Below are positions 34,784 through 46,052 of a stretch of DNA of 64,000 nt, piece after piece. How positions within the stretch are numbered: position 1 is the stretch's first letter; each line of letters begins with the position of its first letter. The stretch spans positions 91,859,248 to 91,923,247 of the forward strand of contig CM061133.1 of assembly GCA_030789695.1 (NCBI GenBank). Reading direction: 5' to 3'. The stretch comes from Scilla litardierei (Eukaryota > Streptophyta > Magnoliopsida > Asparagales > Asparagaceae). Made by a program: the position numbers and the translations under genes. The notes below the pieces were generated by a model that worked only from the letters and a program-made list of their open reading frames with translations, had not been told where the DNA came from and ran no database searches.

Positions 34784-36299
34784 TGTAGGGTTTTACGGGT
34801 CCTTAGGGCCATAAATTCGACGTCTGGCCTGACTCAGTCGTACGGTTATCAAAATATCAGCAGAAATATCGACTTAAAACAGTTTTAAATCAAAGCCCTA
34901 AATATTAACAACCCTAGCCAAGATCTCTACTACCCGTGGTTGGGTCCGACCAACACCTAAGGATAGATCTATCTAACATTTGCAATTTATAAATGCATGT
35001 TTAATTAAACTACATGCCTTTCACTTCGTTTCCACGGAATACGAAGCGTCATTTTCAGCAACGTTTCTTTGGCCTCCGTGCCGCTTCTCCAGCCTCCGTT
35101 CCGCTTCTCCCAAGCCGAACCGCGTCTTGAGTCGCACCTCGTCCCGAGCCGAACCACTTCCCAAACCGCACCACGTCCCGAGGCTAGCAACACCCTTGCC
35201 ATCGAGCCAGCCACGCGTCGAAGAAGATTTCACCTTGAGTGGATCCTCCGTCAATACTTCGGATCTAATCCGAGCTCCTTCGTAACTTTGCTAGAGCCCG
35301 AACAGTAGCAAGGAAGAATTTAGGGAGAAATAGAATATTTTCTTTAAGCTCAAATACAGGCTTGCTCATGTTTAATAGAGCTATTCAGAACTGGAGCTTG
35401 GGACGAGTTTCAAGGACGGGCATAGGCCCCTATTTATATATGCGGATGATCCTTCATATTCACTCCATATCTAATGTGGAACTAAAATTTTTTGGAGAAA
35501 AATTAATTAAGTTTGCCTTTCACAACGGCAAAACTTTAGCGAATTTTTCCTCCCTCACCGTTGAGCTTCGCAAGTGATACAACCCATCAAATTGAAGAGT
35601 GTTGAACGGTGAACACGTAGGAACAAACAACACTGCAATCTAACTTTGTTTGACCCCTCAAACGTCGTCCTAAACATGGCTAAAAAGCCATAGTTTGCTG
35701 GAAAAACTCAGCCATCAAAAGAGCCAAAAAACCCTTGCTGGTGGGGCCCATGATTTGGCCCCACTAACCCTGAGTATGCGGGCTGGGCACCCCAACCTGC
35801 GGGCTGGGTTCCTGCCCTCATAGGCAGGCTGGGCGTTTGCCTGCAAGCGGGCTGGGCACTCACCCGCAGGCAGTCTGGGTGCCCTACTGCAATGGGCGGG
35901 CATGGCGCCCGGCCGCAAGCGGGCTGGGTGCCCCAAGCTGGGCGCCTGCCCGCCCGCAAATGAGCTAGGTGCCCCCCCTTTAGTAGGCACAGGTTACCCA
36001 CATATCAGGCAGGTCGAGCGAGCACCGGACCTGCAATGCCCTATATTGGGCAACTGCCACTGTTTTGGCTCTATTTCGCACGTTTGGAGTCCGTTTTTGA
36101 CGTGGTTTGGACGTACGTTTATATCGGAACGATCCCGTCATCCAGGTAACCTTTTCCATGTATTTATTATATTAAATATGTATGTAAATAATTTACGACA
36201 CAATTAATTTCCTTTGTATCATATACAAAATTCCCACATCTATTATAAAAAATCCTTTGCATCAAGTACAATTGAACTGAGAGTATACATCCACCAACA
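34784..36299 (-). repeat. 5' LTR of the copia element
   Basis: Partner of 28629-29999 with the same ends and an expanded GC-rich array at 35775-35985. It is followed by CAAGT. Confidence 0.85.
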
Positions 36300-36415
36300 C
36301 AAGTCACAAAAATGCAGGCCCCATGAAAAGTTCAAGCCCATGTGGGACTTGTACTTTCCACCTTTATGTGTCTTGGTGCCTGATCTATTAGATCAGGTGC
36401 CACCTTTTCTACATT

Positions 36416-36417
<2 letters not shown>
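36300..36417. mobile_element. Fold-back element M6, right piece
   Basis: Ends in GGTGCCTGATCTATTAGATC and GGTGCCACC, the inverted partner of 28581-28628. Confidence 0.75.

Positions 36418-36419
<2 letters not shown>

Positions 36420-36448
<29 letters not shown>
36420..36448. repeat. (CA)n microsatellite between M6 and M5
   Basis: About 14 CA units. Confidence 0.9.
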
Positions 36449-36451
<3 letters not shown>

Positions 36452-36849
36452 GGTAAAATGTTCCTAGGGTGACTCCTTAGAAGAAATATAAGGAGTCGCC
36501 CCCATTTTACCACATATCCAACATTTTTTTCAAATTTTTTTCTTGAAATTGTTGTTCACCTCATGGATGATCAACATACCAAAAATCAAGTCATTCCAAA
36601 ACTTTTAGAGCCCCATCTACCCCTTGCAACTTCCTGGGTTTTCAGCAAGTTTTCAGATCGTTGAAGTTGTAAGGGGTAGATGGCGGTTCTAAAAGTAGTG
36701 GAATGACTTGATTTTTGGTATGTAGATCATCGATGATGTGAACAACAACCCCATGAAAAAGTAAATCCAAAAAAAATCTGGGATATAGGGGAAAATGGGG
36801 GCGACTCCTTAGATTTCATCGAAGGAGTCACCCTAGGAACACTTTACCC
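36449..36849. mobile_element. Fold-back element M5
   Basis: About 400 bp. The 60 bp terminal inverted repeats share GGTAAA, GTTCCTAGGGTGACTCCTT and GGAGTCGCCCCCATTTT; each tip folds on itself as in M4. Inner arms contain ACTTGATTTTTGGTATGTAG and its near-complement. Related to M4 but clearly diverged. Confidence 0.8.

Positions 36850-36880
<31 letters not shown>
36850..36880. repeat. (TA)n(CA)n microsatellite
   Basis: Joins M5 to the Helitron end at 36881. Confidence 0.9.
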
Positions 36881-36881
<1 letters not shown>

Positions 36882-37290
36882 TACTCATAACCCGTGTCTG
36901 CAGACATGGTTCATTTAAGATTTTCCCTCGCGAAATCTTTCTTTTCCAAAAAATTATTTACACATCCAAAATTTAAAAGAACAACAAATTAGCGTAAAAA
37001 TATTTAGTGGTACGGACACCTTCGGCGTGGGTGCCTTTGGTGCGGAACAACAAATTCAGCGCAGGCGCCTTCGACACAGAACAACAAATTTGGTGCGAGC
37101 GCCTTCGGCGCAAAACAACAAATTCGTTGTAGAACAACAATTTCGGCGCGGGCGCCTTCGGCGCGAAACAACAAATTAGCGTTAAAAATTTGGTGCCTGG
37201 CACGGAACAATAAATTCAGCATAAAACAACAATTTTGTCTTGGGCGCCTTCGACGCATAACCCGTGCCCTAACCAAAAATTATTTGCACA
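36881..37290 (-). mobile_element. Helitron H4, 3' end region (minus orientation)
   Basis: On the minus strand it ends with hairpin CATGTCTGCAGACACG, then GGTTATGA and GTAG where CTAG is expected (one change), followed by T. Upstream are the ATTTCGCGAGGG-type block and GCGCC minisatellite of H1-H3 (37010-37270). A second ACCCGTG end-like string at 37259 suggests a repeated or nested end. The 5' end is not found; it could lie beyond 51 kb. Confidence 0.6.
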
Positions 37291-39677
37291 GCCAAAATTT
37301 AATTATTCAGTTTCAATATGTTATGTAAACGATTTTATGTTAAAAGCATCTAACACACGCCTAATAGCTTATATGATGTGCATGCTATGCAATAGTATCA
37401 AGCTATTTTTAGCTTCTAGGAATGAATCTAAACTTTTTAGTGGTCATGAACCATTTTAGGAAGATATATATTTTGTGAATGGGTAAGGAGATAAAGAAAT
37501 TTCAAGTTTTTGCGGAATGAAGTATGTGTCCCTCTGTTTGCATGTTTTCAAAGAGCTAATCCTCACATCTTAAATAATTGTATGTTTTCACATATCTATA
37601 ACAAATGGTACAAAAAGCTAATTTTTCTAATTTGTTTGGTTAATTCTGAATGTAATGCACATAAAGATTTGATTTCTTCTACTTGGGAAAATTAAAAGGA
37701 AAAAAGAAACTTGATTAAAGTTGGTATTTTTAAGTAGCTACTACATTACCAACTGGAGTTTAAAGAAACTCAATATCAAAAGAAGAAAAATTTCTATGGA
37801 ATTTCAAGTGAATTGTTGACAAAATTCAATTGTATTCATTCAGTTCTTCTTACATCGCAACATTCTACTTAGGGCAAAATTTTCAAATACAATAAAAATT
37901 CTTCAACAACAAACACTGGTATTTTTGTTTTACATCAACATCCACTGTGGGGCATTGGCATATGCATCTGAGAGAAAAAATCATTTCAAAAACAACTTGA
38001 TCAGCAACATCATCCCACCTTGTCACACACAACACACAATATTGCTACCTGAAATCACTTTATATCAAGTAATGATCAAAAGAAACATTTGTTAAATAAA
38101 TCAGTACAGACCCCAATACCACCTTACACAAATAACTCAGTAAACAATTAGAATGTCAAAGTAATAGGGAAAAAATCTTACATCTGTTCAAGCCTTTTGC
38201 ATATCGATAAAGACATTTCCAATATGACCTGATAACATGATGCGGCTAACATTCCTGCACACAATGAAAATGCATAAGGTTGACACTTGGGTTGAAGTGA
38301 TTAACACTGAAGATTAACAGTGAAGAGTAACAAATCCCTTTAGAACAAATCATCCTAAACATTAATGTAGATTTAGAACATAATTTAAAATTCATATTTG
38401 ATGTATGCGTGAGTTTAACACTGTGCATGAAAATGAATTTTAGAAAAAAATATAAACAATGAATTTAGGTTAACACTGTGTATTAACAATGAGTTCAAAA
38501 TTATAACATTGTGTATGACATAAATTTTGCGGGCATACAGCTTGTGTAATTGATCAATTTGTGATCAAATTTCAGTTCAGTTCAGGTGATATAAACAAAA
38601 CAATGCATATAAGATTCATCTGCTCTTTTTACATCAAATTGAACTCAGATTGTGTCATTTTGAACAAAACAATGCATATAAGATTGTGTCATTTTGATGT
38701 TCAATTTGAGTTTTAACAATATGTATCAATTTCTGAACTGTGTATTAACAATGAGTTCAAAATTCAAAACTCATGCATATAAGATTTAGAAAAGAATTAA
38801 CAAATCCATGTAGGACTTTGAACTTTAGAACTTCTGTGTGTCTATGTGTCTGTGTGTGTGTGTGGGGGGGTGGGAGAGAGAGAATTGTGTTTTTTGCTTC
38901 AAAGAAACAAATTGGCAAACACATATAACATTATGTATGAACTAAATTTTGCTGGCATACAACAAATCTCTTAGAACAAATCCCTTTCAGTTCATATCAC
39001 TTTCAGCCAACATTAACAAATCATCCAAAAAAATTAACAATGCATGAGTTTTTTTATTTAGATTATGTATGCATATCACTCTCAGTTCAGTTTGTGTAAT
39101 TGATCAATTTGTGATCAAATTTCAGTTCAGTTCAGCAAAATTTAGGTCATACACAGTGTTATAAACAAAACAATGCATGTATCCCTTTGTTAACACTATG
39201 TATTAACAATGCGTTAAAAATTCAAAACTCGTGCATATAAGATTTAGAAAAAGTTAACAAATCCATTTAGAACTTTGAACTTTAGAACTTCTGTGTGTGT
39301 GTGTGTGTGATTAACACTGTGTGTGTGAGAATGGTGTTTTTTGGTTTATGTTGATATAAGTTTCAGTTAAAACAATGCATATAAGTTTCAGTTAAAATCT
39401 ATGAAATTTATGATGTTATATTATTGGTGTATGCCATGCATGCTTTACTTTAATTTAAATGTAGAAACAAAAGAACTATTATATTGATTAATTTGATATC
39501 TCTTTCAGAGATCATGAGGAAAATAAACGTGAAATGTTCAGCCACTCTATTCTCTCGTCATGCTTTTTAGATAATTGAAAGAGAATATTAGTTCTGATTT
39601 TGTATTGCTTTTCTTTAAATGTAAAATACTGTGTTTAGTACTATTTTTTTATATGATTAGTTTCTGCACTTACCTTT
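37291..39677. other. AT-rich unassigned segment with a local duplication
   Basis: No recognised gene. Between 38450 and 39310 a block containing TTGATCAATTTGTGATCAAA and TTAGAACTTCTGTGTG occurs twice with changes, and GT runs follow each copy. Short exon-like frames on the minus strand (38195-38257) are unrecognised. Before the Tat insertion this joined directly to 48335. Confidence 0.5.
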
Positions 39678-40665
39678 TGTTTCAGAGTGTTTTCTCACTA
39701 CAAAATCGTTGACCGTGGACTGCCCGGTCAATGTGGTCAAGGGGCCGGTTTGGGTCCCTTGGGTGCGTCGAGCGTGTGTGGACGCGACGCGAATCAGATA
39801 TGCAGTCGACGCAGAGCACGTCAGCTGGGCCGGGTCTGGATCCTCGGCCTCAGGGGGGCTGAGGGGAAGCCACGGCCCGGTGTGAGGTGCTCGGCCTCGG
39901 ACGGTCAGGCAACGAGGGGAAGCCTCGGCGCCTTGGCTTGGCGTGCGACCGACGCGGAGCTGAGGGGAAGCCTCAGCTCGGATGGGCGCGCTCAGCCTCG
40001 GTCGGTCGGATGACGAGGGTTAGCCTCGGTCGCCTCGCTTGATGCGCGGCCGGCGTGGAGCCGAGGGGAAGCCTCGGCACTTGGATCTAACGTCTTCCTG
40101 AACAGACGAGAACACTCGTCAGGGGGGCCGGACCTTGGTTCCGGCCAAATCCCCTCCGATGCCTAAGTCAGATGATGATCTGAAAGAGGAGGCTCGTCGG
40201 GGACGGTTCGACTCGAGAGGAGATCGGAACGACGTCCTCCGGCGCGAGCGGGGGGAAGGAGGTGAAGTGGGGGAACTAGGTCGTTGACGGAGTACCTTAG
40301 GTTTTGTTACCTGAGATGCGGTCCTTTGTTCAGTCGTCCCACTAGTCCTTTTATAGGCCTCTTGCCATGACTGCTCGTCATCCACGTCCTTTGCCCGCCC
40401 CCAATCGCGCCCCCTCGATCCGCCCCCACTCACCACCCCCCGCGCCATGCCAGCACCTCCCCTTAATGGTCATAAAAGGGGCGGCGGATTTCGCGGGGGC
40501 GGTTATCCGTGGGTGAGTCGCACGCTTCCCGAGTCGGGCCGACTTGGCGTTCGGGGGCCCTCTAGGGGGCCTTGTCAGGCGGGCCCGATCTCGCTGATGG
40601 GCTTCTGATCGGTAGTCGGGTTTCTGGGCTCGTGTCTTTCGGGCTTCGGCCAAATAGGCGTAACA
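39678..40665 (-). repeat. 3' LTR of the Tat element
   Basis: Begins TGTTTCAGAGTG and ends GGCGTAACA on the plus strand. Contains imperfect repeats of GAGGGGAAGCCTCGG in its R/U5 side (about 39855-40075). TATA motif (minus CTATAAAAGG) at about 40346-40356. Confidence 0.95.
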
Positions 40666-40680
40666 ATTGCCCCCATCGGT
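40666..40680 (-). other. Polypurine tract of the Tat element
   Basis: Minus-strand CGATGGGGGCAAT directly precedes the LTR start TGTTACG. Confidence 0.6.
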
Positions 40681-40974
40681 CGGGTCAATCGGCCTCGGCT
40701 GGTTCGGCTCGACCGATGTGACTTCCGCCGATTTCGACAGGCTCATCAGTCGAAGCTGATTCATTAATTGGGCGTCATCATGAGTCGGTCCGTTTGATAC
40801 ATTTGAGACGCGGGTTCCGAAGCGCCGTCGGTCCCCTGATGCTGCCACGTGTACTGCGAGTTTATCCCCACCGTTCGCGGGGTCGTCATTGGTAGAGAAG
40901 CTGCGCGGGTTATGAGCCGCCATCCCGTCATCTTCTTTTTCGTGTTGAGCTTGATCCTGCCCGAGCTCTGCCCC

Positions 40975-43110
40975 ATGTCGTCTTCCTCTGCCACTGGTTC
41001 GGGTCAGCCGGAGCGTGACGTCACTTCTAACCTGATGGGCAGTCCTCCTTCGATGATTCGTCGGTATGGGGGCGAGCTTTCAGGGGTGCCTCCAGAGGTC
41101 TTAGCGTGGCCTTCGTCGGTCTGTGCCACCACCATCGGGGGTATGCGCTCCGCCTACCTGCTTCCACCTTATTCGGATCGTGCTCCCGGGTCCGACGAGC
41201 GGATCTGCCTTCCCGGTCCTAACGAGGTTGGAGTGTACGAGAAGTGCTTCCGCTATGGGCTCCGTTTCCCGCTCCACCCCTTTATCATCGAGTTCCTTCA
41301 AGCCTACAATGTGGGCTTGTGCCAACTCTGCCCCAACGCCATCGGGCTCCTCGTCGGGTTTGTCGTCATCTGCATGCTGAAGGGAGTGGTGCCCTCCCTC
41401 CGTCTCTTCGCCCAGTTCTACCGCATGAGCCATCACCAGTCAGGGGCGTGGATTTACATCAGCGCCCGTCCGAAGATGAGCCTTGTGTTGGGGTTGCCGA
41501 GCTCCCTGAAGCGTTGGAAGTGGGAGTACGTATTTGTCGTTTTCCCATCGAGTGTACCCTTCCTGATTTGTTGGGGAGCGGCCGGCGCAGTCATCCTTGA
41601 TCTGGGTGACCCAACTGCCGCCGAGCTGCAGACGGCGAAGGTCCTGCTGGCGATTCCTTCGAGGGATCGGATGATCGACGTCCTCTTCAGCAGCCATAAC
41701 TTTCGCAAGACTGTGTGGCCCTTGGGTATGTTCTCCGAACGTTCGCCATTCGGGGTTGCTTGGGCTCTTCTCGGCCCCTTACTTCTTCTTTGGGTGCAGG
41801 TGGGTTCCCTCCCGATTCTTCTCCCGCCCGCCCTCACGTGCTGGTCCCGGATCCGGGCCCGTGTAAGAGGGATCATGTGTTGGAGGTCCGGAAGAAGCAG
41901 CGGATCGTGACCTCTGCTGCCGGTTCCAAAAGGAAGATGGGGCCATCTCCCTCCGTCCCCTTGTTGGAGTCTTCCAAGAGGGCCCGCGGGGGGGCCGAGG
42001 AAGTTAGCGTCTCGCCGTCCGCCGATCAGCACCGGCCTGCCCCTGTTGAGATTACCTGGCCGTGGGTCGGCCCCTCGCCTCTCTCGAACGGTTCTCTCCC
42101 TGATGCCTTCGATCGGTATCTAGGCGCGTTCCGCTCCGACCCGGGCGAGTTTCCTTCGTCAGGGGAAGGCCTTCTTCGTCCACGCTTCCCGGTGGGGGAG
42201 AAGGAGTCTGTGTTTTTGAGCCGCGGAACTGCCGCGCGAGTGGCCGAGAATAGTTGCCTCCCCCCTGATCAGACCGTGCTGGATGGAGTCAGAGGCGACT
42301 GTTTGGCCACCTTCGTGATTCAGGCGGGCCAACAGGTAGAGTGTCTCTGCTTGCTCTCCCTCTAGCTGCTTTCACCGTCTTACCTTTGTCGCCTTGGTGC
42401 AGTTGTCCTCGGTGGGAATTTCAATGAGGCGCCAGTTTGCGGCGCTCCCTCAGGCCAAGTTCGACACCGGGCGAGATCCTGATGTCCTCGGTGATGAGGG
42501 GGAGGTAGGTCAGTTAGATGAGGCGCGAGTCAAGTCCTTGGAGTCCCGCATAACTGAGCTGTCCTCTGCCCTCGAAGAGGCGGACCGTGAGAGAGCCTTG
42601 GCTTTGGTTGCAAGGTCAAATGCCGAGGCGCGGGTCGCCGAGCTCTTGGGAGACGCCGACACACCTGGGGGAGCTGACAAGATCCTCGTCTCCGTCGCTG
42701 CCCCCGAGGCCCTGGAGCTCTCTGATCGTCTGGAGGCGGCGGAGGAACGGGAGAGGGCTCTCCTTGCTCAACTCGGCGAGAGAACCCGGGAGATTGAGGT
42801 GGAGAGGGCGGAGCTCCAACGCCAGATCGAGACCTTGAAGGCTCGGGTGCGTGAGCTTGAGGAGGTGGATCCGTCCCAGATCGCCCAAGACGCTGTGGAG
42901 GAGTATGCCACCTCCTTTGTTGAGTCAGCCTTGGCTGAGGCGTTCGAGAAGGGTTTCGCCCGTTGCCAATCCGAGATCCAGAAGAGGTTCCCGCTCTCGA
43001 GAGTCAATTTCAAGGATCTCTGGGCGCATTCTGACGGCGAAACGGAGCGTGGGGGTGACCCAAATGAACAGCCAGCATGTGGCTCCACGGGTGCCCCTGG
43101 AGATGTTTGA
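40975..43110 (+). CDS. Antisense three-exon gene of the Tat element (PF04195-like)
   Basis: Exons 40975-41725, 41800-42335 and 42403-43110 join in frame (1995 nt, 664 residues, no stop). Both introns are GT-AG, 74 and 67 bp, with acceptors GGGTGCAG and TTGGTGCAG. Exon 1 holds the conserved 'putative gypsy type transposon' region (YGLRFPLHPFIIEFLQAYNV, then an LFAQFYRM-like block). Exon 2 is a basic, Ser/Pro-rich linker with KRKM and KRAR clusters that could be nuclear signals. Exon 3 is a coiled coil of about 150 residues (Glu/Arg/Ala/Leu heptads). Start chosen at MSSSS because it follows the homologous layout; a Met at 40849 is possible. It runs opposite to pol and ends 180 bp from the integrase stop. 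Such antisense ORFs are known in Tat elements, but their role is not established. Confidence 0.8.
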
Positions 43111-43289
43111 GGGAGGGGAATGCCCCTCGGCCTCTTCGTACATCTTTTTGTATATCCTTTTTGTTAGGCGCGCGCTTAGCAGGCGTCCCATCGGGCGAGG
43201 CTTCCCTTGTCCCGAGTGGGATTCTTGTGAACACATTTATCTGGAAAGGAACAAACTTAAGTAAATTTATTTCGTAGAAAACAATACAT

Positions 43290-44270
43290 TTATTGAAAGT
43301 ACTTGCGTAAGTGTTCCGTGTTCCAAGCGTGAGTGAGAATCCTCCCCTCCATATTGGCTAGACGGTAGGTTGCGGGTCCGAGGACCTCGATGACTTTGTA
43401 GGGTCCCTCCCATTTAGCCGCGAGCTTCCCTTTGCGAGCAATATCCGGGTTGAAGCTTGCTTTCCTGAGGACCAGGTCCCCAAGGTGGAAACTCCTTCCC
43501 TTGACCCGAGAATTGTAGTATCGGGCCACCTTCTGCTTCTGGCGGATGATGGTGGCTAGGGCTTGCTCCCGCCGCTCGCCGAGGAGCTCCAGACCGAGCT
43601 CTAGGCCTTGCGAATTCCTGTCTTCGTTGAAGCACTTGAGGCGGAGAGACTCTTCACCCAGTTCGACCGGTACCACTGCCTCGGCTCCGTAGGCAAGCAT
43701 GAACGGGGTTTCGCCGGTGGCCTCCTTGTGGGTCGTCCGGTATGACCAGAGTATCCCGGGGAGCTCTTTTGGCCAGTTTCCTTCGGAGTCCTTCACTTTC
43801 TTTCGGAGGGGCTCTATGATGCATTTGTTGGCTGCTTCCGCCATCCCGTTGGTCTGGGGGTGCGCTACAGAGGCGAAGAGGAGCTTGATCCCCCATTCCG
43901 CGCAAAAGTCTTTGAACCCCGTGGAGTCGAACTGTTTCCCATTGTCTGTGACGATGGCCCGTGGTACTCCGAATCTGGAGATGATGGAGTTCCACATGAA
44001 GCTTTTCGCTTTCTTCCATGTGATGGTGGCCAATGGTTCAGCCTCAATCCACTTGGTAAAGTAGTCCACCGCCACAATCAGATACTTCCGCTGCCCCCAA
44101 CCTGGCTTAAATGGTTCGAGGATGTCGAGCTCCCATTTCGCAAAGGGGATGGGGCTCACAATAGGGATGAGCTCCGACGGGGGAGTTGAGGTGTGGTTGG
44201 CAAACCTCTGACATTCTTGGCACTTTTGGACGTAGTCCATTGCGTCTTGGACTAGGGTCGGCCAGTAATA
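43290..44270 (-). pseudogene. Tat pol: integrase
   Basis: After a TGA at 44271 the frame has a zinc-finger tail (KCQECQRF) and the catalytic core. Counting from Met 44240, Asp39 (WELDIL), Asp99 (VTDNGKQF) and Glu135 (QTNGMAEAANK) give a D,D-35-E triad, so all three metal-binding residues are present. The C-terminal part has the GPY/F-type stretch WEGPYKVIEVLGPATYRL and ends at LRKYFQ. It would insert element DNA into chromosomes. As part of a polyprotein interrupted upstream it cannot be made in the normal way. Convergent with the antisense gene. Confidence 0.85.
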
Positions 44271-46052
44271 TCACTGCCTCAAGATCTTCTGTGCGACCAT
44301 CTTGCCCCCGTGGTGATTTCCACAGATCCCTTCGTGAACCTCCCGTAGGACGTAGTCGGCTTCCTGCGGTCCGATGCATTTCAGGTATGGGAGAACATCC
44401 GCCTTCGTCCAGCATCTTCGGTAGAGCGTCCCCTCGTGAATCACGTATCGGAGCGCCTTCCTTTCCATGGTCCGACGCTCGTCCCAATCCGTCGTCACCT
44501 CCCCATGAGTGAGGTATCGTATGATCGGGTCCATCAAGGTGGGATCTTGGTCGATCGCCATCACCTCCCGCTCTTCCGTGCTGGGGGACTGAAAGTTCTC
44601 CACGTAAATGGTGCGGCCCAGCTCCTTGGTCGAGGACGAGGCTAGCTTCGACAGCGCGTCCGCCCGTGCATTCTCCGACCGTGGAAGATGTAAGACTTCC
44701 GCGCTCTTGAACTTGGACAGCGCCGCTTTGGCGACGGCGAGATACCTCTGCATTGCTTCCTCCCGCGCCTCGTAACTTCCCAGAAGCTGGTTGACAATGA
44801 GCTTCGAGTCGTTGAGGAGGCACACAGACTCGGCCCCAAGCTCCTGGGCCAGCCTCAGGCCGTTGATTACCGCTTCGTACTCCGCCACGTTGTTGGTGGC
44901 CGGGAACTCGAACCGCAATGCGTATTCCATGATGTTCCCTTCCGGAGATCGGATCGCGATCCCAGCCCCGCCTCCTGACTGTGTTGCCGACCCGTCCACA
45001 TGGACTACCCATGCTTCTGGGACTCCTGACTGGACAGGGTGGAGGTGGTCAGCCGAAAGAAAAGATAAGGGCTGGGTAATTACCGTTGCTGGGCCTTCTC
45101 CCTCCGGAGGATGTCCACCTTCCGTAGTGCATTCAGCGATGAAGTCGGCCAAGGCCTGCCCCTTGATAGCTGTGCGTGGCTTGAATCGGAGGTTGAACTC
45201 GCTCAATTGCACCCCCCAGTTCAGCATCCTTCCCATTCGATCGAATCTCTTGAGATTCTGCTCCAATTGCGAGTCGGTCAAGACCAATATGGTGTGGGCT
45301 TGGAAGTAGGGCCTGAGCCTTCGAGCTGAGAGAACGAGGGCGTATGCCAGTTTCTCCATGGGCGAGTATCGCACCTCCGCTCCCTTCAAGGCCCGGCTCG
45401 TGTAGTACACCGGCCATTGCACCCCACCGTCTTCCCGGATCAGTACCAAGCTTACCGCTTCTTCCGCGCGTGCCAGGTAAAGACTTAGTGATTCCCCTTC
45501 TCGTGGCTTGGACAGGAGAGGCGGGCTGCGAAGGTACTCCTTGAGATCCGCGAATGCCCTGGAGCAGTCTTCGTCCCATGGTATCGCCTTCCTGTTGTCT
45601 GACGGTTCTGCGATCGCTTTCCTCAGAACTTTGAAGAAGGGGAGCGATCTCTCCGCCGATTTGGATAGGAATCACCCCAAGGCCGCGATGCGCCCATTCA
45701 GCCTTTGCAGTTCTTTGATCATCGCTGGCTCCCGCATATTGATCAATGCCTCGATCTTATCAGGGTTAGCTTCAATGCCACGGTTAGTTATCATAAATCC
45801 CAAGAATTTGCCGGATCTTACCCCGAACGTGCACTTCGTGGGGTTGAGTCAAATGTTGTGTCGCCGCAACCGCTCGAAAGTTTCACGGAGGTCGGCGACA
45901 TGGTCCTCCTGCTTTCTCGACTTGAGAAGCATGTCGTCGACGTAGACCTCCAGGTTCCTCCCGATCTGGGAGGAAAAAACCTTGTTGACCATTCTCTGGT
46001 AGGTGGCCCCTGCGTTTTTCAAGCCGAAGGGCATCTTCTTGTAGCAGTAGGT
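44271..46052 (-). pseudogene. Tat pol: end of RT plus two RNase H domains
   Basis: Same frame as the segments on both sides. After a TGA at 46053 come MPFGLKNAGATYQRMVN and the RT active site VYVDDMLLKS. TGA codons follow at 45849 and 45672. The first RNase H (gypsy type) begins near 45450 (YYTSRALKGAEVRYSPMEK, LVLTDSQ). A second RNase H follows with WVVHVDGSA, NVAEYEA, NDSKLIVNQ and ARADALSKLAS; numbering from Met 45449 its D152, E190, D214 and D264 form a complete catalytic set. This second, archaeal-like RNase H is diagnostic of Tat. A TGA at 44271 ends the segment. Confidence 0.85.

Larger units (their letters stand above)
28629..36299 (-). mobile_element. Ty1/copia LTR retrotransposon, complete but decayed
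   Basis: LTRs of 1371 bp (28629-29999) and 1516 bp (34784-36299) start TGTAGGG and end CCAACA on the plus strand. Flanks CAAGA and CAAGT are a target duplication with one change. A tRNA-Met primer site inside the right LTR and a pol end on the minus strand show that it reads right to left. It was inserted into M6, so it is younger than that element. Confidence 0.85.
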
